Positions 37,017-46,053 of a stretch of 64,000 nt of DNA are shown piece by piece. Numbering within the stretch: the first letter of the stretch is position 1; every line of letters starts with the position of its first letter. The position numbers and the translations under genes were made by a program. The notes under the pieces are model-generated. The model did not search any database. It was given only the letters and a program-made list of their open reading frames with translations, and was not told the origin of the DNA. The DNA is from an uncultured Clostridia bacterium (GTDB taxonomy: Bacteria > Bacillota > Clostridia > Oscillospirales > Acutalibacteraceae). The stretch spans positions 1 through 64,000 of the forward strand of contig CANQVS010000008.1 of NCBI GenBank assembly GCA_947627345.1, written 5' to 3'.

Positions 37017-38558
37017 TTACGCAAGCTTTTTAAGCATAAGCAGATAACTCTTGCACTCGCCCATATTTTCTTCGCCGAATAACTCATCAAAATATGCTAT
37101 AAGACCGTCAATTTCATCTCTAATATAAGAAAGGTTAAGAGCCTCAAACTTACGCAGTACTTTGCGCGCGAGAATATAATCAAGACCGTCAATCTCGGTT
37201 CCGCCTGTACCAACGTACGCGGGAACATAGTCTTTAATTTGCTTCATAATACGGTTACCGAAAGCCACTCTGAAATGAGCTATTACATAATCGTCAACTA
37301 AAGCAAGTTTATTAAGGAGGTCTTCTGAAATCGGGTTATCTGCCTTTGCCTGATTAAGAATATCTTCAAAATGATGATAGTTAATAACAACAGGAGGAGT
37401 ATCGGGAGCGTCAAATGCAACACCTTTGTTGTCAATGTTAATAGGCATAGCACGGTCGTACACCTTATCAGTAACAGCGAATGTAGAATCATCGTTGTTG
37501 ATTGTACCGCAGTACCACATATTGGGCGGTACGGTAAATTTACCGTTTTTAAGCTGTTTCGGGTCGTTTTTCCACTTGTTGGGAACAAGATCAACTATCC
37601 ATTCATCCTTGCGCGGCATTTCAAGAATGGAGAGCATTTCAGCGAAGTAATACTCAACACGCGCGATATTCATCTCATCGAGGATTACAAGATAAATGTT
37701 TTCGTTATAGTTAGCCTCATACATAGCACGGAGCAGTTCAGTTTCGTTATATTTCTTTGTAAATTCGTTGAAATAACCAAACAGCTCGGAACGGTCACGC
37801 CAAGAAGGCTGTACAGGAGTAATTACGGAGGGGTTGCTTACATATTTGCCGAAAGCGTAAGCAAGGGATGTTTTACCTGTACCTGAAATACCTTGAAGTA
37901 CGATAAGTCTTGTTGAGGCAAATGCCGCAACAAAACGGCGAATCATTGCTATATCATAATAAAGTCCAAGTCTGGAGCAAGCGAAAAGGCGGAAACGGTC
38001 GCAGAATTCGGGGAGCGTAATGTCGTTATCATATTCGGGAGGTTGATAATTTGCCCAGTCCTCGTCAAGCTGAACAAGCTTTAAGAAACGCACCTCTCCC
38101 GAATCTCCGTCAGCCTCGTCCTCGCCGTTAAGAGTCTCAAGCTCCTCGCCCGTAAGCTCGGAGATTTCGTTCGGGTTAAGACCAATCTGGCTGACTTTCA
38201 TTGAGAGGATTTTATCCTTTTCAAGGTTAAGTCTCATTACCTCGCGGTTAAGAGCCTGAACCTCGTGCACGAGGGAACCTGTATCCTTGCGCGCACTTCT
38301 TGCCTTGAAAAATTTCTTTAAGGAGGCAACTATAAAGAATACCACAAGCGCCAAAACCGCGATTAGAAGAATAATTGCGATTATAGCTACGACCCAGGCA
38401 AGACCGCCGAGAGTTGTGGTATAACGGGTTATAATACTTATGTACTCGGGAATATTAAAGGCATTTCCGATACCTACAAATATTCCTGATATGGCTCCCC
38501 ATAAGGAGCCGAAAAACTGTCCTAAAAATTGGAACAAAAATTTGAATACAACATCCAT
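37017..38558 (-). CDS. Membrane-anchored McrB/MoxR-like AAA+ ATPase
   Basis: A 513-residue protein. Residues ~1-85 hold one amphipathic and one strong hydrophobic segment (WVVAIIAIILLIAVLALVV), so the ATPase is probably tethered to the inner membrane. A short coiled coil follows (~100-125). The AAA+ core has Walker A GISGTGKTS (~residue 225), Walker B LVILDEMN, the sensor-like CGTINNDDST and arginine-rich DKVYDRAM, as in McrB/MoxR-type ATPases. The DNA-recognition domain of restriction McrB is missing. It lies between sipW and the coiled-coil gene; AAGGAG precedes the ATG. I infer a remodelling or assembly ATPase for the surface system. Intergenic 38559-38830 (272 bp) shows nothing distinct. 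Confidence 0.88.
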   Translation of the reverse strand: MDVVFKFLFQFLGQFFGSLWGAISGIFVGIGNAFNIPEYISIITRYTTTLGGLAWVVAIIAIILLIAVLALVVFFIVASLKKFFKARSARKDTGSLVHEVQALNREVMRLNLEKDKILSMKVSQIGLNPNEISELTGEELETLNGEDEADGDSGEVRFLKLVQLDEDWANYQPPEYDNDITLPEFCDRFRLFACSRLGLYYDIAMIRRFVAAFASTRLIVLQGISGTGKTSLAYAFGKYVSNPSVITPVQPSWRDRSELFGYFNEFTKKYNETELLRAMYEANYNENIYLVILDEMNIARVEYYFAEMLSILEMPRKDEWIVDLVPNKWKNDPKQLKNGKFTVPPNMWYCGTINNDDSTFAVTDKVYDRAMPINIDNKGVAFDAPDTPPVVINYHHFEDILNQAKADNPISEDLLNKLALVDDYVIAHFRVAFGNRIMKQIKDYVPAYVGTGGTEIDGLDYILARKVLRKFEALNLSYIRDEIDGLIAYFDELFGEENMGECKSYLLMLKKLA

Positions 38559-38830
38559 AGGATTATCTCCTTAAAAAAATCTTTCACTGCCTGCCAAGAG
38601 CTTTCTGACCTCGGCTCTCTTTTATATAAATCTTTACATTCGAGCGTTTTGCGCCCCACTTTGAATTATATAGTCAAGGTGTGAAGTACCGCCCATAAAA
38701 ATTTTTGAAATCTTTAACATTATCAGCGCAATACGCCGTACCTCAAATTTCTTTTTATCTAAAATCTACGGACTAATTAATTTTAGTTTTAATACAATTT
38801 ACAATAGTAAAATCTTTACTCGTAAGGGTA

Positions 38831-39670
38831 TCAATCACTCTGTTCGGATTCTTCCGCTGTTTCCTGTACAGATTGTTCTGCCGACTCTTTTCCTTGTTTC
38901 TCTTCAAGTTGTTCTGAAACTGAGATTTGCTCTGGTTCTTTTTCTTTACCGTCTGATCCAGCGGAATTGTCGGGAGATTTCTTCTGTGAGGCAAGATACT
39001 CCTCAATCGCTTTCGCTTTCTGCTCCTCGGTTAAATCGGAATTAGCAATAGCCTCCTGCGCCTTAATCATAGCATTCTCTTTATTGTAAGCTATTACGTT
39101 AATTACAACGCGTACAGCTTGATAGAGGAAGAAGAATATCATCGGAAGCAAAATGCAGAGGAAAAATCCGTTAGGGGTTTGAAGATAACTTACAACAGAA
39201 CCAAATCCTGAAATTTTAGTTCCCGTATATCGGGCAACAAAATCGTTTTCTGTCAGAGTTTCAAATACAACACTTCCTTTAGGGTCTTGGTCATAGGAAA
39301 CATTATTATCGCCCTTAGTCAGATATGTACCGCCATCCTTTTTATAAATTCTATGCGTAACATAATCGTCTATGCCGTCGCCGTTAATGTCCTGTCTGAA
39401 TGTAACTACATCTCCGACGTTAAATTCATTATCGGCATCGCGGTCAATTACGTCACAAATAAGCAAATCGCCCTCATCAAAACTGTCAGGAGCATCGCCG
39501 TGCATAGAATTAGTAATTACGGATATAGGCGCTTTACCAAAAACAGAAGGAACACCGCCTTCTCCTTGCGCAGTCAATATCATAGTAAGTATTAATACAG
39601 ATATAATCAATATAACCACTACTAACACATCGACTACGATATGTAAGATTTTGTTCAAGGTTTTTTTCAT
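38831..39670 (-). CDS. sipW: SipW-type signal peptidase I (first copy) with long acidic tail
   Basis: A 279-residue membrane protease. An N-terminal span (~8-34) precedes the extracytoplasmic catalytic part: serine in VITNSMHGD, EGDLLICDVI, and histidine in DYVTHRIYKK, followed by LTKGDNNVSYDQDP. Ser/His in place of Ser/Lys defines the SipW/ER-type branch. A second span (~172-195) is followed by a ~80-residue Glu/Lys/Ser-rich cytosolic tail, much longer than in Bacillus SipW. It lies downstream of the probable major subunit, after the palindrome at 39837-39870, and before the AAA+ gene. It presumably cleaves the TYAWF/TFAWY-type signal anchors. The tail could contact the ATPase/coiled-coil complex (speculation). 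Confidence 0.92.
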   Translation of the reverse strand: MKKTLNKILHIVVDVLVVVILIISVLILTMILTAQGEGGVPSVFGKAPISVITNSMHGDAPDSFDEGDLLICDVIDRDADNEFNVGDVVTFRQDINGDGIDDYVTHRIYKKDGGTYLTKGDNNVSYDQDPKGSVVFETLTENDFVARYTGTKISGFGSVVSYLQTPNGFFLCILLPMIFFFLYQAVRVVINVIAYNKENAMIKAQEAIANSDLTEEQKAKAIEEYLASQKKSPDNSAGSDGKEKEPEQISVSEQLEEKQGKESAEQSVQETAEESEQSD

Positions 39671-39836
39671 TCGTTAGTGCTCCATTTCCTGTTTGTTATC
39701 TATACCCCTTAAAAAGGTTTGCGCTCTTAAAATCCAAGTGCATTGGCTTTGCCGACTTTATCACTAAGAATCATAGCGACAAAGCCCGCTACTCAGAAGA
39801 AAGCCTCTGTCCCTGCTGACTGAACATTAGCTTTTA

Positions 39837-39870
39837 ATCCCCCCGAGCCGAGCGCTCGGCTCGGGGGGAT
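39837..39870 (-). other. Perfect 34-bp GC-rich palindrome in the mRNA between major subunit and sipW
   Basis: ATCCCCCCGAGCCGAGC (39837-39853) is followed directly by its exact reverse complement (39854-39870). As RNA it would form a 15-bp stem with a 4-base loop, 38 bases after the subunit stop codon. On the minus strand it is followed by TTAAAAGC, not a T run, so it is more likely a partial terminator, processing site or 3' stabiliser that sets the subunit-to-enzyme ratio. Confidence 0.85.
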
Positions 39871-39907
39871 AAGATTTAAACTACAAATAATAATTTAATA
39901 AATTTTA

Positions 39908-40708
39908 TTAATCTGCGTTAAGTGTGAACTCATATGTGCAAGTTACTTCAGTCACATTAGCAGTCTTGGATGTACATTTTGGATTGTAACCATCAGCAAA
40001 TCCAATGATCTGAATATGTGTACCGTCAGCACCATTTGTGTTTGAATTAACAGTTACGTCAGATGAAACTGTTACTCCCTCAGAAGACATCTTTTCTATA
40101 CTTTGTGTTTCTGTATCAGTTGTAACTGTATTGCCACTTTCTGTTTTAACTTTCTTTGTCGTTTCAGAAGCTTCTGGATCAGATGTAAGAACCTTCTGAA
40201 GAGTACCATCTACATAGATAGCAAGGTTCATATATGTTCCAGGTACAGTATTACCAATAGCTTTGAACGTAGCCGATTTTGAAGAAGCACTCGGAGTAGC
40301 AACATAAAAATCATCAACTAAGAAATAGGGATTATCATTAGATGTGCCACTAGCCTTTACAACTGTATCGTGATCAAGCTTTGTTAAACCCTTTTCGTTA
40401 AGTTCACCGTTTTCATAGGAAGTACCTGTACCTGTACCTCCTATAACAATCGAATATCCCGCATAGTCAATTGAAGCAGGAGTTAAATTAGAAGCGCTGT
40501 TAAGGTCTGTAACCGTTGTCTTCCATTCCTCCTCTTTAGTATGACGGATTACAAGACCGTCAGAGGTAGAAGCACTAAATCTTGATGTGCTTGCGGTTAC
40601 GGTTGCGTTTGTGTAGTACCATGCGAATGTTGCGGAGCCTAAAGCTACGAGAGCAACAAGAAGCATAGCTACTGATGATAATAACATCTTTTTTCTTGTG
40701 TTTTTCAT
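39908..40708 (-). CDS. SipW-type secreted protein, probable major fibre subunit
   Basis: A 266-residue protein with a textbook SipW-type N-terminus: KKMLLSSVAMLLVALVALG then SATFAWYYTNATVTAS. The mature protein (~235 residues) is Ser/Thr/Asn-rich and small like TasA. Shared blocks are present but relaxed: TSDGLVIRHT, PYFLVDDFYVA, MNLAIYVDG and IIGFADGYNPKC in place of W-x-E-G-x-D-x-x-C. AGGAGG lies before the ATG. It is flanked by an upstream hairpin (40767-40806) and the downstream palindrome (39837-39870), an arrangement often seen for abundantly made subunits whose mRNA segment is stabilised. The major-subunit role is inference. Confidence 0.82.
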   Translation of the reverse strand: MKNTRKKMLLSSVAMLLVALVALGSATFAWYYTNATVTASTSRFSASTSDGLVIRHTKEEEWKTTVTDLNSASNLTPASIDYAGYSIVIGGTGTGTSYENGELNEKGLTKLDHDTVVKASGTSNDNPYFLVDDFYVATPSASSKSATFKAIGNTVPGTYMNLAIYVDGTLQKVLTSDPEASETTKKVKTESGNTVTTDTETQSIEKMSSEGVTVSSDVTVNSNTNGADGTHIQIIGFADGYNPKCTSKTANVTEVTCTYEFTLNAD

Positions 40709-40766
40709 TCGAGAATCCTCCTAAAAATATTTGTCACTTGTGTGACTGTTTTTATTTATTTATCGA

Positions 40767-40806
40767 CGCTTAACTCATTCGTTCAGCAACTCGAATAAAT
40801 TAAGCG
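40767..40806 (-). promoter_or_regulatory. Two-step hairpin in the leader of the probable major subunit
   Basis: CGCTTAA (40767-40773) pairs with TTAAGCG (40800-40806), and inside it ATTCG (40777-40781) pairs with CGAAT (40792-40796) around a 10-base loop. A smaller GTCAC/GTGAC hairpin lies at 40733-40746, next to the ribosome binding site. These could protect the mRNA or control translation. Confidence 0.5.
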
Positions 40807-40821
40807 GTTGATACTATTTTA

Positions 40822-41026
40822 TATCTCTACGTCAGACATTACAGTCCCTATATTACTGCTCATATCCCCCAAACCACTCTTCCTCTATTTGACTTTGGAT
40901 ATAGAGGATAGGTTCTGCTAATAAACTTACTCAGACATTGCAGTCCCTATATTACTGCTCATATCCCCCAAACCACTCTTCTTCTATTTGACTTTGGATA
41001 TGGAGGATAGGTTCTGCTAATAGATT
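40822..41026 (-). repeat. Dispersed ~100-bp repeat, two tandem copies (RPT copies 1-2)
   Basis: Two nearly identical units with a 99-bp period; TCAGACATT begins at 40832 and again at 40931. On the minus strand each unit reads ATCCAAAGTCAAATAGAGG, then GGTTTGGGGGATATGAGC, then AGGGACTGCAATGTCT. GCAG/CTGC and CCTAT/ATAGG at the ends can pair into a closing stem. The same core occurs at 43217-43528 and 48801-48899. The unit nearest the subunit gene ends in GATATAAAAT, which could double as its -10 region. Confidence 0.8.
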
Positions 41027-41069
41027 GTTGCATAAATAAAACGTTTAATTAAGATTTAATTCTAAATTC

Positions 41070-41888
41070 TTAACTCTCGTCCTCGTCCTTAACAACATCA
41101 AATATCATACGGCTTCTGATTGTTCCTCCGCGGATTGCATCTACACATTCTCTGTCGTTTCCCTCAATCCACATTACTATGGTAAATTTATCAACCGAGC
41201 CTGCTTTAAGGTGAGATTTCGGGGTTTTAATTACCGTATCGTTATCAACCCATTTTGTGGCGTCAGTTTCGGCAGTTTTTCGGTTTGCATATGTCCCTTT
41301 TGCGTAGGTGTTGTCTTTACCGTTTTTATAGATTTGAATTCTGACAGCTTCGTCTGCGGATTTGGAAACGCCTGTAATATCCATTGTCGTTTTATAGTCC
41401 AAATCCTCATCGCCTGTATTTTTGAGATAGAATGTATATGCAACATAGTTATCGCCGTTATGCTGTCCGTCCTTTTGATTATCAAGACCTTTGGGAAGCC
41501 ACGACTTCGTAATATTAGTCACATCTTTTACAGAACCGCCGTTGAGACTTTCCACCGCGTCTTCAAATGATTTTGACTCGGAAAGCATAATAGTTTTTCC
41601 ATCGGATACATCGCCGATTGAAATAACTAAATCGCCCCACTGTGTAAGGAGCATTGAGATTATGTACATTATTAGAAGTATAGCAACAAGCGCTGAAAGA
41701 ATTGCCATATATCGGCGTTTACGCTTTTTTTCGGTTGCGATAACCTTGGCATTTTCCTGAGAATGGAAATGCTCATATACCCCGCTGTTTTTGTCCTTTG
41801 CCGCCTTTACTTCATCTTTATAACCAAGTTTCGCGACAGTTTCGGGAGTAGGCGCTCCAACCTGTTTATTCTTTTTTCTAAGTGACAT
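41070..41888 (-). CDS. SipW-cluster membrane-anchored beta-sandwich protein
   Basis: A 272-residue protein with a long cytosolic N-terminal part (~1-58, charged, EKKRKRR before the span), a membrane span (~60-82) and an exported domain. The aromatic cleavage motif is less clear (LLTQWGDLVISIG), so it may stay uncleaved as an anchor. Shared blocks are YVAYTFYLKNTGDEDLDY, EAVRIQIYKNG and IVMWIEGNDREC. AGAGGTG precedes the ATG. It is second gene after the cluster promoter, 56 bases after 41945-42763. Its cytosolic segment could connect the outside structure to the ATPase, which is speculation. Confidence 0.8.
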   Translation of the reverse strand: MSLRKKNKQVGAPTPETVAKLGYKDEVKAAKDKNSGVYEHFHSQENAKVIATEKKRKRRYMAILSALVAILLIMYIISMLLTQWGDLVISIGDVSDGKTIMLSESKSFEDAVESLNGGSVKDVTNITKSWLPKGLDNQKDGQHNGDNYVAYTFYLKNTGDEDLDYKTTMDITGVSKSADEAVRIQIYKNGKDNTYAKGTYANRKTAETDATKWVDNDTVIKTPKSHLKAGSVDKFTIVMWIEGNDRECVDAIRGGTIRSRMIFDVVKDEDES

Positions 41889-41944
41889 TTAATTCACCTC
41901 TTTGCACCTGCGTACTATAAAAAACTTATATATTTTTAATAAAT

Positions 41945-42763
41945 TTAGGCAACGGGATTTCCATTAACCGTTCCCTTAATTCCGACGAACGAAAGTCTGA
42001 CTGTTAAATTAGCTCTCTGTACATCGTTATCACACTCGGGGTCTTCTCCCTCCATCCAAAGCCTTACAGCAACTTTCTTTGGAGTCAGCTTTTTAAGGCT
42101 GAAAATGCTGTTGGAGTTGTTATAATTCATTGTACCGCCGGGTAAATCAAAGGTATTTAAGGCCGTAACCTTGCTTCCCTTGTTAGGCTCATAGGTCTTA
42201 ACAGAGTTTCCTTCACCGTCAAATGCAAGGCGAATTGCCTTTAAAATATCGCTTTGCGGAGCGGGAGATGTCGTGCTTACCTTTGTTCCCCCTATTTTCT
42301 TTCCGGTCTCATCTGTTCCCTCGGTAGAGAGGTGAACGCTCATATCTTTCGTTGCGATAAAGTAACAATAAAATTCAAAATACGACTCCTCACCGTTAGG
42401 CTCAGCACCAGAGCCGTCCTCATATGTAAACCTTTTTCCGTCGTTCGTTGTTACAGGATCAAGAATAATATCATCAAGAGTTTTATTGTGGTTTTTACGC
42501 AAATATGAGTTAATCATATCATTGGTAATTGTATGGGTATATTTATCAATATCAGAGCCATGATTATCCATTGAAACTCGTAAATCATCGCCCGTGCTGA
42601 TTTGAAGCTCAAAGTCCTTAACTCCTGCAAAGGTGTTAACAGTAAACCAAGCGTATGTGGCTGTTGCTAATCCCAAAACAGCGAAAATGCTCAGGAAGGC
42701 AATCAGTCTCTTTCTCTCTTTGAGTCTTCTTTGATTTTTTTCGACATATGTATTTAAAGACAC
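41945..42763 (-). CDS. SipW-type secreted fibre-like protein, first gene of the cluster
   Basis: A 272-residue protein. The start is the GTG at 42763, 5 bases after GGGAGGGG; the longer frame to 42814 would place the ribosome site inside the gene. A basic N-terminus (KNQRRLKERKR) precedes a membrane span ending TATYAWFTVNTFAG, a SipW-type signal. Then come GDDLRVSMDN, DGKRFTYEDG, YFEFYCYFIATKD, AIRLAFDGEG and RLWMEGEDPECDND. Its promoter is at 42841-42870 with a leader of about 70 nt. It resembles a minor subunit or initiator of the fibre; the exact role is unknown. Confidence 0.82.
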   Translation of the reverse strand: MSLNTYVEKNQRRLKERKRLIAFLSIFAVLGLATATYAWFTVNTFAGVKDFELQISTGDDLRVSMDNHGSDIDKYTHTITNDMINSYLRKNHNKTLDDIILDPVTTNDGKRFTYEDGSGAEPNGEESYFEFYCYFIATKDMSVHLSTEGTDETGKKIGGTKVSTTSPAPQSDILKAIRLAFDGEGNSVKTYEPNKGSKVTALNTFDLPGGTMNYNNSNSIFSLKKLTPKKVAVRLWMEGEDPECDNDVQRANLTVRLSFVGIKGTVNGNPVA

Positions 42764-42840
42764 ATTATCCCCTCCCATTTTTGCAAACAAATATCTTAGG
42801 CATCGCAAAGGCACCTACTTTAGTTTATTTTAGCTATAAT

Positions 42841-42870
42841 ATTTTACAATATTTTATGCATATAAGTCAA
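42841..42870 (-). promoter_or_regulatory. Promoter of the SipW/fibre cluster
   Basis: On the minus strand TTGACT (42865-42870), an 18-bp spacer and TAAAAT (42841-42846). The leader contains TTTGC/GCAAA inverted segments but no riboswitch that I recognise. Confidence 0.65.
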
Positions 42871-43216
42871 TATAATTTGTGCAAAATTTTATAAATTTCT
42901 GAAATTTTGTGCAAGTTTTTTAGTGGTTAGTTATAATTACCAAAAATGATATCGAAATTTTAGTCATTTCAACAAAGTATATTTTTTAAAAAAGGAGTTG
43001 ACAATTCAAAATTTTTATTTTTATTTGTGCGTTTTGACAATGAGATTAAACATCACCTTTTTTAATACAGAAAATATGGGGTTAACTTTTTAGTTAACTG
43101 CTATATTTTGTGGTTTGTGAATATATAAACGTTACATCGAGAGTAATAGGTATTAACGGATAAAAAATAAAGATTAGAAATTAATTATTAAAAATATTAA
43201 CAAAAAACTTTTAATT
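42871..43216. other. AT-rich gene-free stretch
   Basis: No coding sequence is supported. Two TTGACA boxes on the plus strand (42998-43003, 43034-43039) lack good -10 partners at the right distance. A GTTAAC motif occurs twice 12 bp apart (43081-43098). Nothing firm can be assigned. Confidence 0.4.
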
Positions 43217-43528
43217 ATATATCCAAAATAAGATAAGGACGCTTTGGGGGATATGCTTTTCCGATGTGGACTGCAATGTCTAATGCGAAAGATAAAAAGC
43301 TGAACATTTTCGCCCTATCCAAAGTGAAATAGGGACAGAAACGTTTTGGGGGATATGAATTGTCAAAGAGGGACTGCAATGTCTAATGTGGAGATATAAA
43401 AAATAAGAATTAAAATATTTTATACCAGACGTTTCCTCCCTATCCAAAATAAGACAGAGAAAGAAACGTCTGGGGGGGTACGAATTGTCATATAGGAGCC
43501 GAAATGTCTGACGTAGAGATATAAAAAA
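43217..43528 (+). repeat. Dispersed ~100-bp repeat, three diverged copies in opposite orientation (RPT copies 3-5)
   Basis: Three units at about 43217-43290, 43311-43402 and 43436-43528 read on the plus strand: ATCCAAAATAAGA..., GGGGGATATG (GGGGGGGTACG in the third), ACTGCAATGTCTAATG (CCGAAATGTCTGACG in the third), and end in GAGATATAAAAAA. The third unit runs straight into the enolase terminator. These copies are more diverged from one another than copies 1 and 2. Confidence 0.75.
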
Positions 43529-43552
43529 TACCGCCCGATTTTCGGGCGGTAT
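43522..43552 (-). terminator. Intrinsic terminator of the enolase gene
   Basis: ATACCGCCCG (43528-43537) and CGGGCGGTAT (43543-43552) form a 10-bp GC-rich stem; the minus strand continues TTTTTTATAT. It lies about 50 bases after the enolase stop. Its T tract is also the end of dispersed repeat copy 5. Confidence 0.9.
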
Positions 43553-43604
43553 CAGAAGGATTATGAAAAAAGCTATTTTGCACTTTTTTACCTTAATCAA
43601 TTAT

Positions 43605-44903
<1,299 letters not shown>

Positions 44904-44966
44904 TTATATCTCCTTTACATTATTATCCGGGCAAAAGAAATCGTATATACCCAAATTAACAGGTAA

Positions 44967-44995
44967 ATTATAACATATTAGGAATATGTTTGCAA
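44967..44995 (-). promoter_or_regulatory. Promoter of eno with palindromic spacer
   Basis: On the minus strand TTGCAA (44990-44995), a 17-bp spacer and TATAAT (44967-44972). The spacer itself is an inverted repeat, ACATATT-CCT-AATATGT (44973-44989), a possible regulator site. Confidence 0.7.
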
Positions 44996-45021
44996 GAGCT
45001 TTTACCATAAAAAGCGGATTT

Positions 45022-45897
45022 TCACCTATACTCCAGGTAATCTATAAAACGTTTTACTGCAAGCGAGGCGGTTTTTTTGCTGCGAAGCGCCATCCCGATA
45101 TTTCTATACGCGGGAACATTCAACTCTTTTGCCACAATTCGATACGGAACGCGCTTTAATATAAGCCCTGGAAGAATACTGATTCCCAGTCCGCTCTCCA
45201 CCATAGACATAATCGCATAGTCGTCCCAAGTTGTAAAATGAACTTTCGGTGTTAATTTGTAACGCTGAAATATTTCGGAAATCTCTGCCCTTGCGCCCTT
45301 TTCAAGCAACATAAAAGGTTCATTACACAAAGCTGTGACGGGAAATTTTTTACAGCTCGCGAATTTGTGGTTTTCGGGAATTACCGCCATTAATTTATCC
45401 CGCTCCAAAAAGATAGTTTCCAATTCGGGACGGGTCGGCAAACGCAGAAATCCGCAATCTACTCTGCCTTCAATAATCCATTCCTCAATTTCGGTGTAGT
45501 CGCCGAGCAACAGCTCATAATCAATGTTAGGATAATCCTTTTGAAAAACCTTAATTATATTTGGGAGCCAATGAGTTGCTACGCTTGAAAAAGTACCGAT
45601 ACGGATAAGTCCCGACTGCAATCCGTTTAATTCGTCAACCTCCATTTGCAGTTTTTCAAATTCATAAACAAGATTTTTTGCATACGGCAAAAGCTTCATT
45701 CCGTCAGAAGTAAGCTTTACGCCGCCTATACTGCGTTCAAGCAATGTGACTTTCCACTGTGTTTCCAGATCATTTATCATTCTGCTGACGCTTGACTGGG
45801 AATAGTTTAAAATTTCTGCCGCTTTAGTAAAACTTCCGCACTCCGCCGTTTTAACAAAAGACAAATATTTTTGCAAGTTCATATCCATATGTATCAT
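45022..45897 (-). CDS. LysR-family transcriptional regulator
   Basis: A 291-residue regulator. The N-terminal winged helix-turn-helix is typical: FVKTAECGSFTKAAEILNYS then SSVSRMINDLE (about residues 14-46). The C-terminal periplasmic-binding-like effector domain (~90-290) contains IRIGTFSSVATHWLP and ends with a RxxKRFIDYL segment. The start could be the ATG at 45897 or in-frame ATGs at 45888 and 45882; none has a strong ribosome site. It diverges from the EamA transporter gene, with an inverted repeat between them, so it most likely controls that gene in response to a small effector. Confidence 0.92.
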   Translation of the reverse strand: MIHMDMNLQKYLSFVKTAECGSFTKAAEILNYSQSSVSRMINDLETQWKVTLLERSIGGVKLTSDGMKLLPYAKNLVYEFEKLQMEVDELNGLQSGLIRIGTFSSVATHWLPNIIKVFQKDYPNIDYELLLGDYTEIEEWIIEGRVDCGFLRLPTRPELETIFLERDKLMAVIPENHKFASCKKFPVTALCNEPFMLLEKGARAEISEIFQRYKLTPKVHFTTWDDYAIMSMVESGLGISILPGLILKRVPYRIVAKELNVPAYRNIGMALRSKKTASLAVKRFIDYLEYR

Positions 45898-45919
45898 CTG
45901 ATTTTCAAATAATTTTCAT

Positions 45920-45946
45920 TTGATAAATTTGTTTTTCAAATATCAA
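45920..45946. promoter_or_regulatory. Probable LysR-type operator
   Basis: TTGATA (45920-45925), 15 bases, and TATCAA (45941-45946) form an exact inverted repeat of the T-N11-A class, located between the divergent regulator and transporter genes and upstream of a TACAAT box (45956-45961) for the transporter. Confidence 0.55.
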
Positions 45947-46053
45947 TCTTTATGATACAATAAAAAAGCGCTAAAATCAAGACTTAAATAATAAATAAAA
46001 CCCGCCCGAAAAATCAACTATGAAAAAAACGCGCTTTATCTGAAAGGTGTAAA

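Noticed and set aside
34382..38558. McrBC-type restriction system
   Set aside because: The ATPase lacks a DNA-recognition domain, has a membrane anchor, and the partner shows no nuclease motif; both sit inside a secretion-related operon.
39837..39870. Simple intrinsic terminator after the probable major subunit gene
   Set aside because: The hairpin is not followed by a T run on the minus strand, and co-oriented genes continue downstream, so full termination is unlikely.
40814..43528. The dispersed repeat as a promoter because of its GATATAAAA end
   Set aside because: No suitable -35 box lies at the right distance in the copies, and two of the three loci point into the 3' ends of neighbouring genes.
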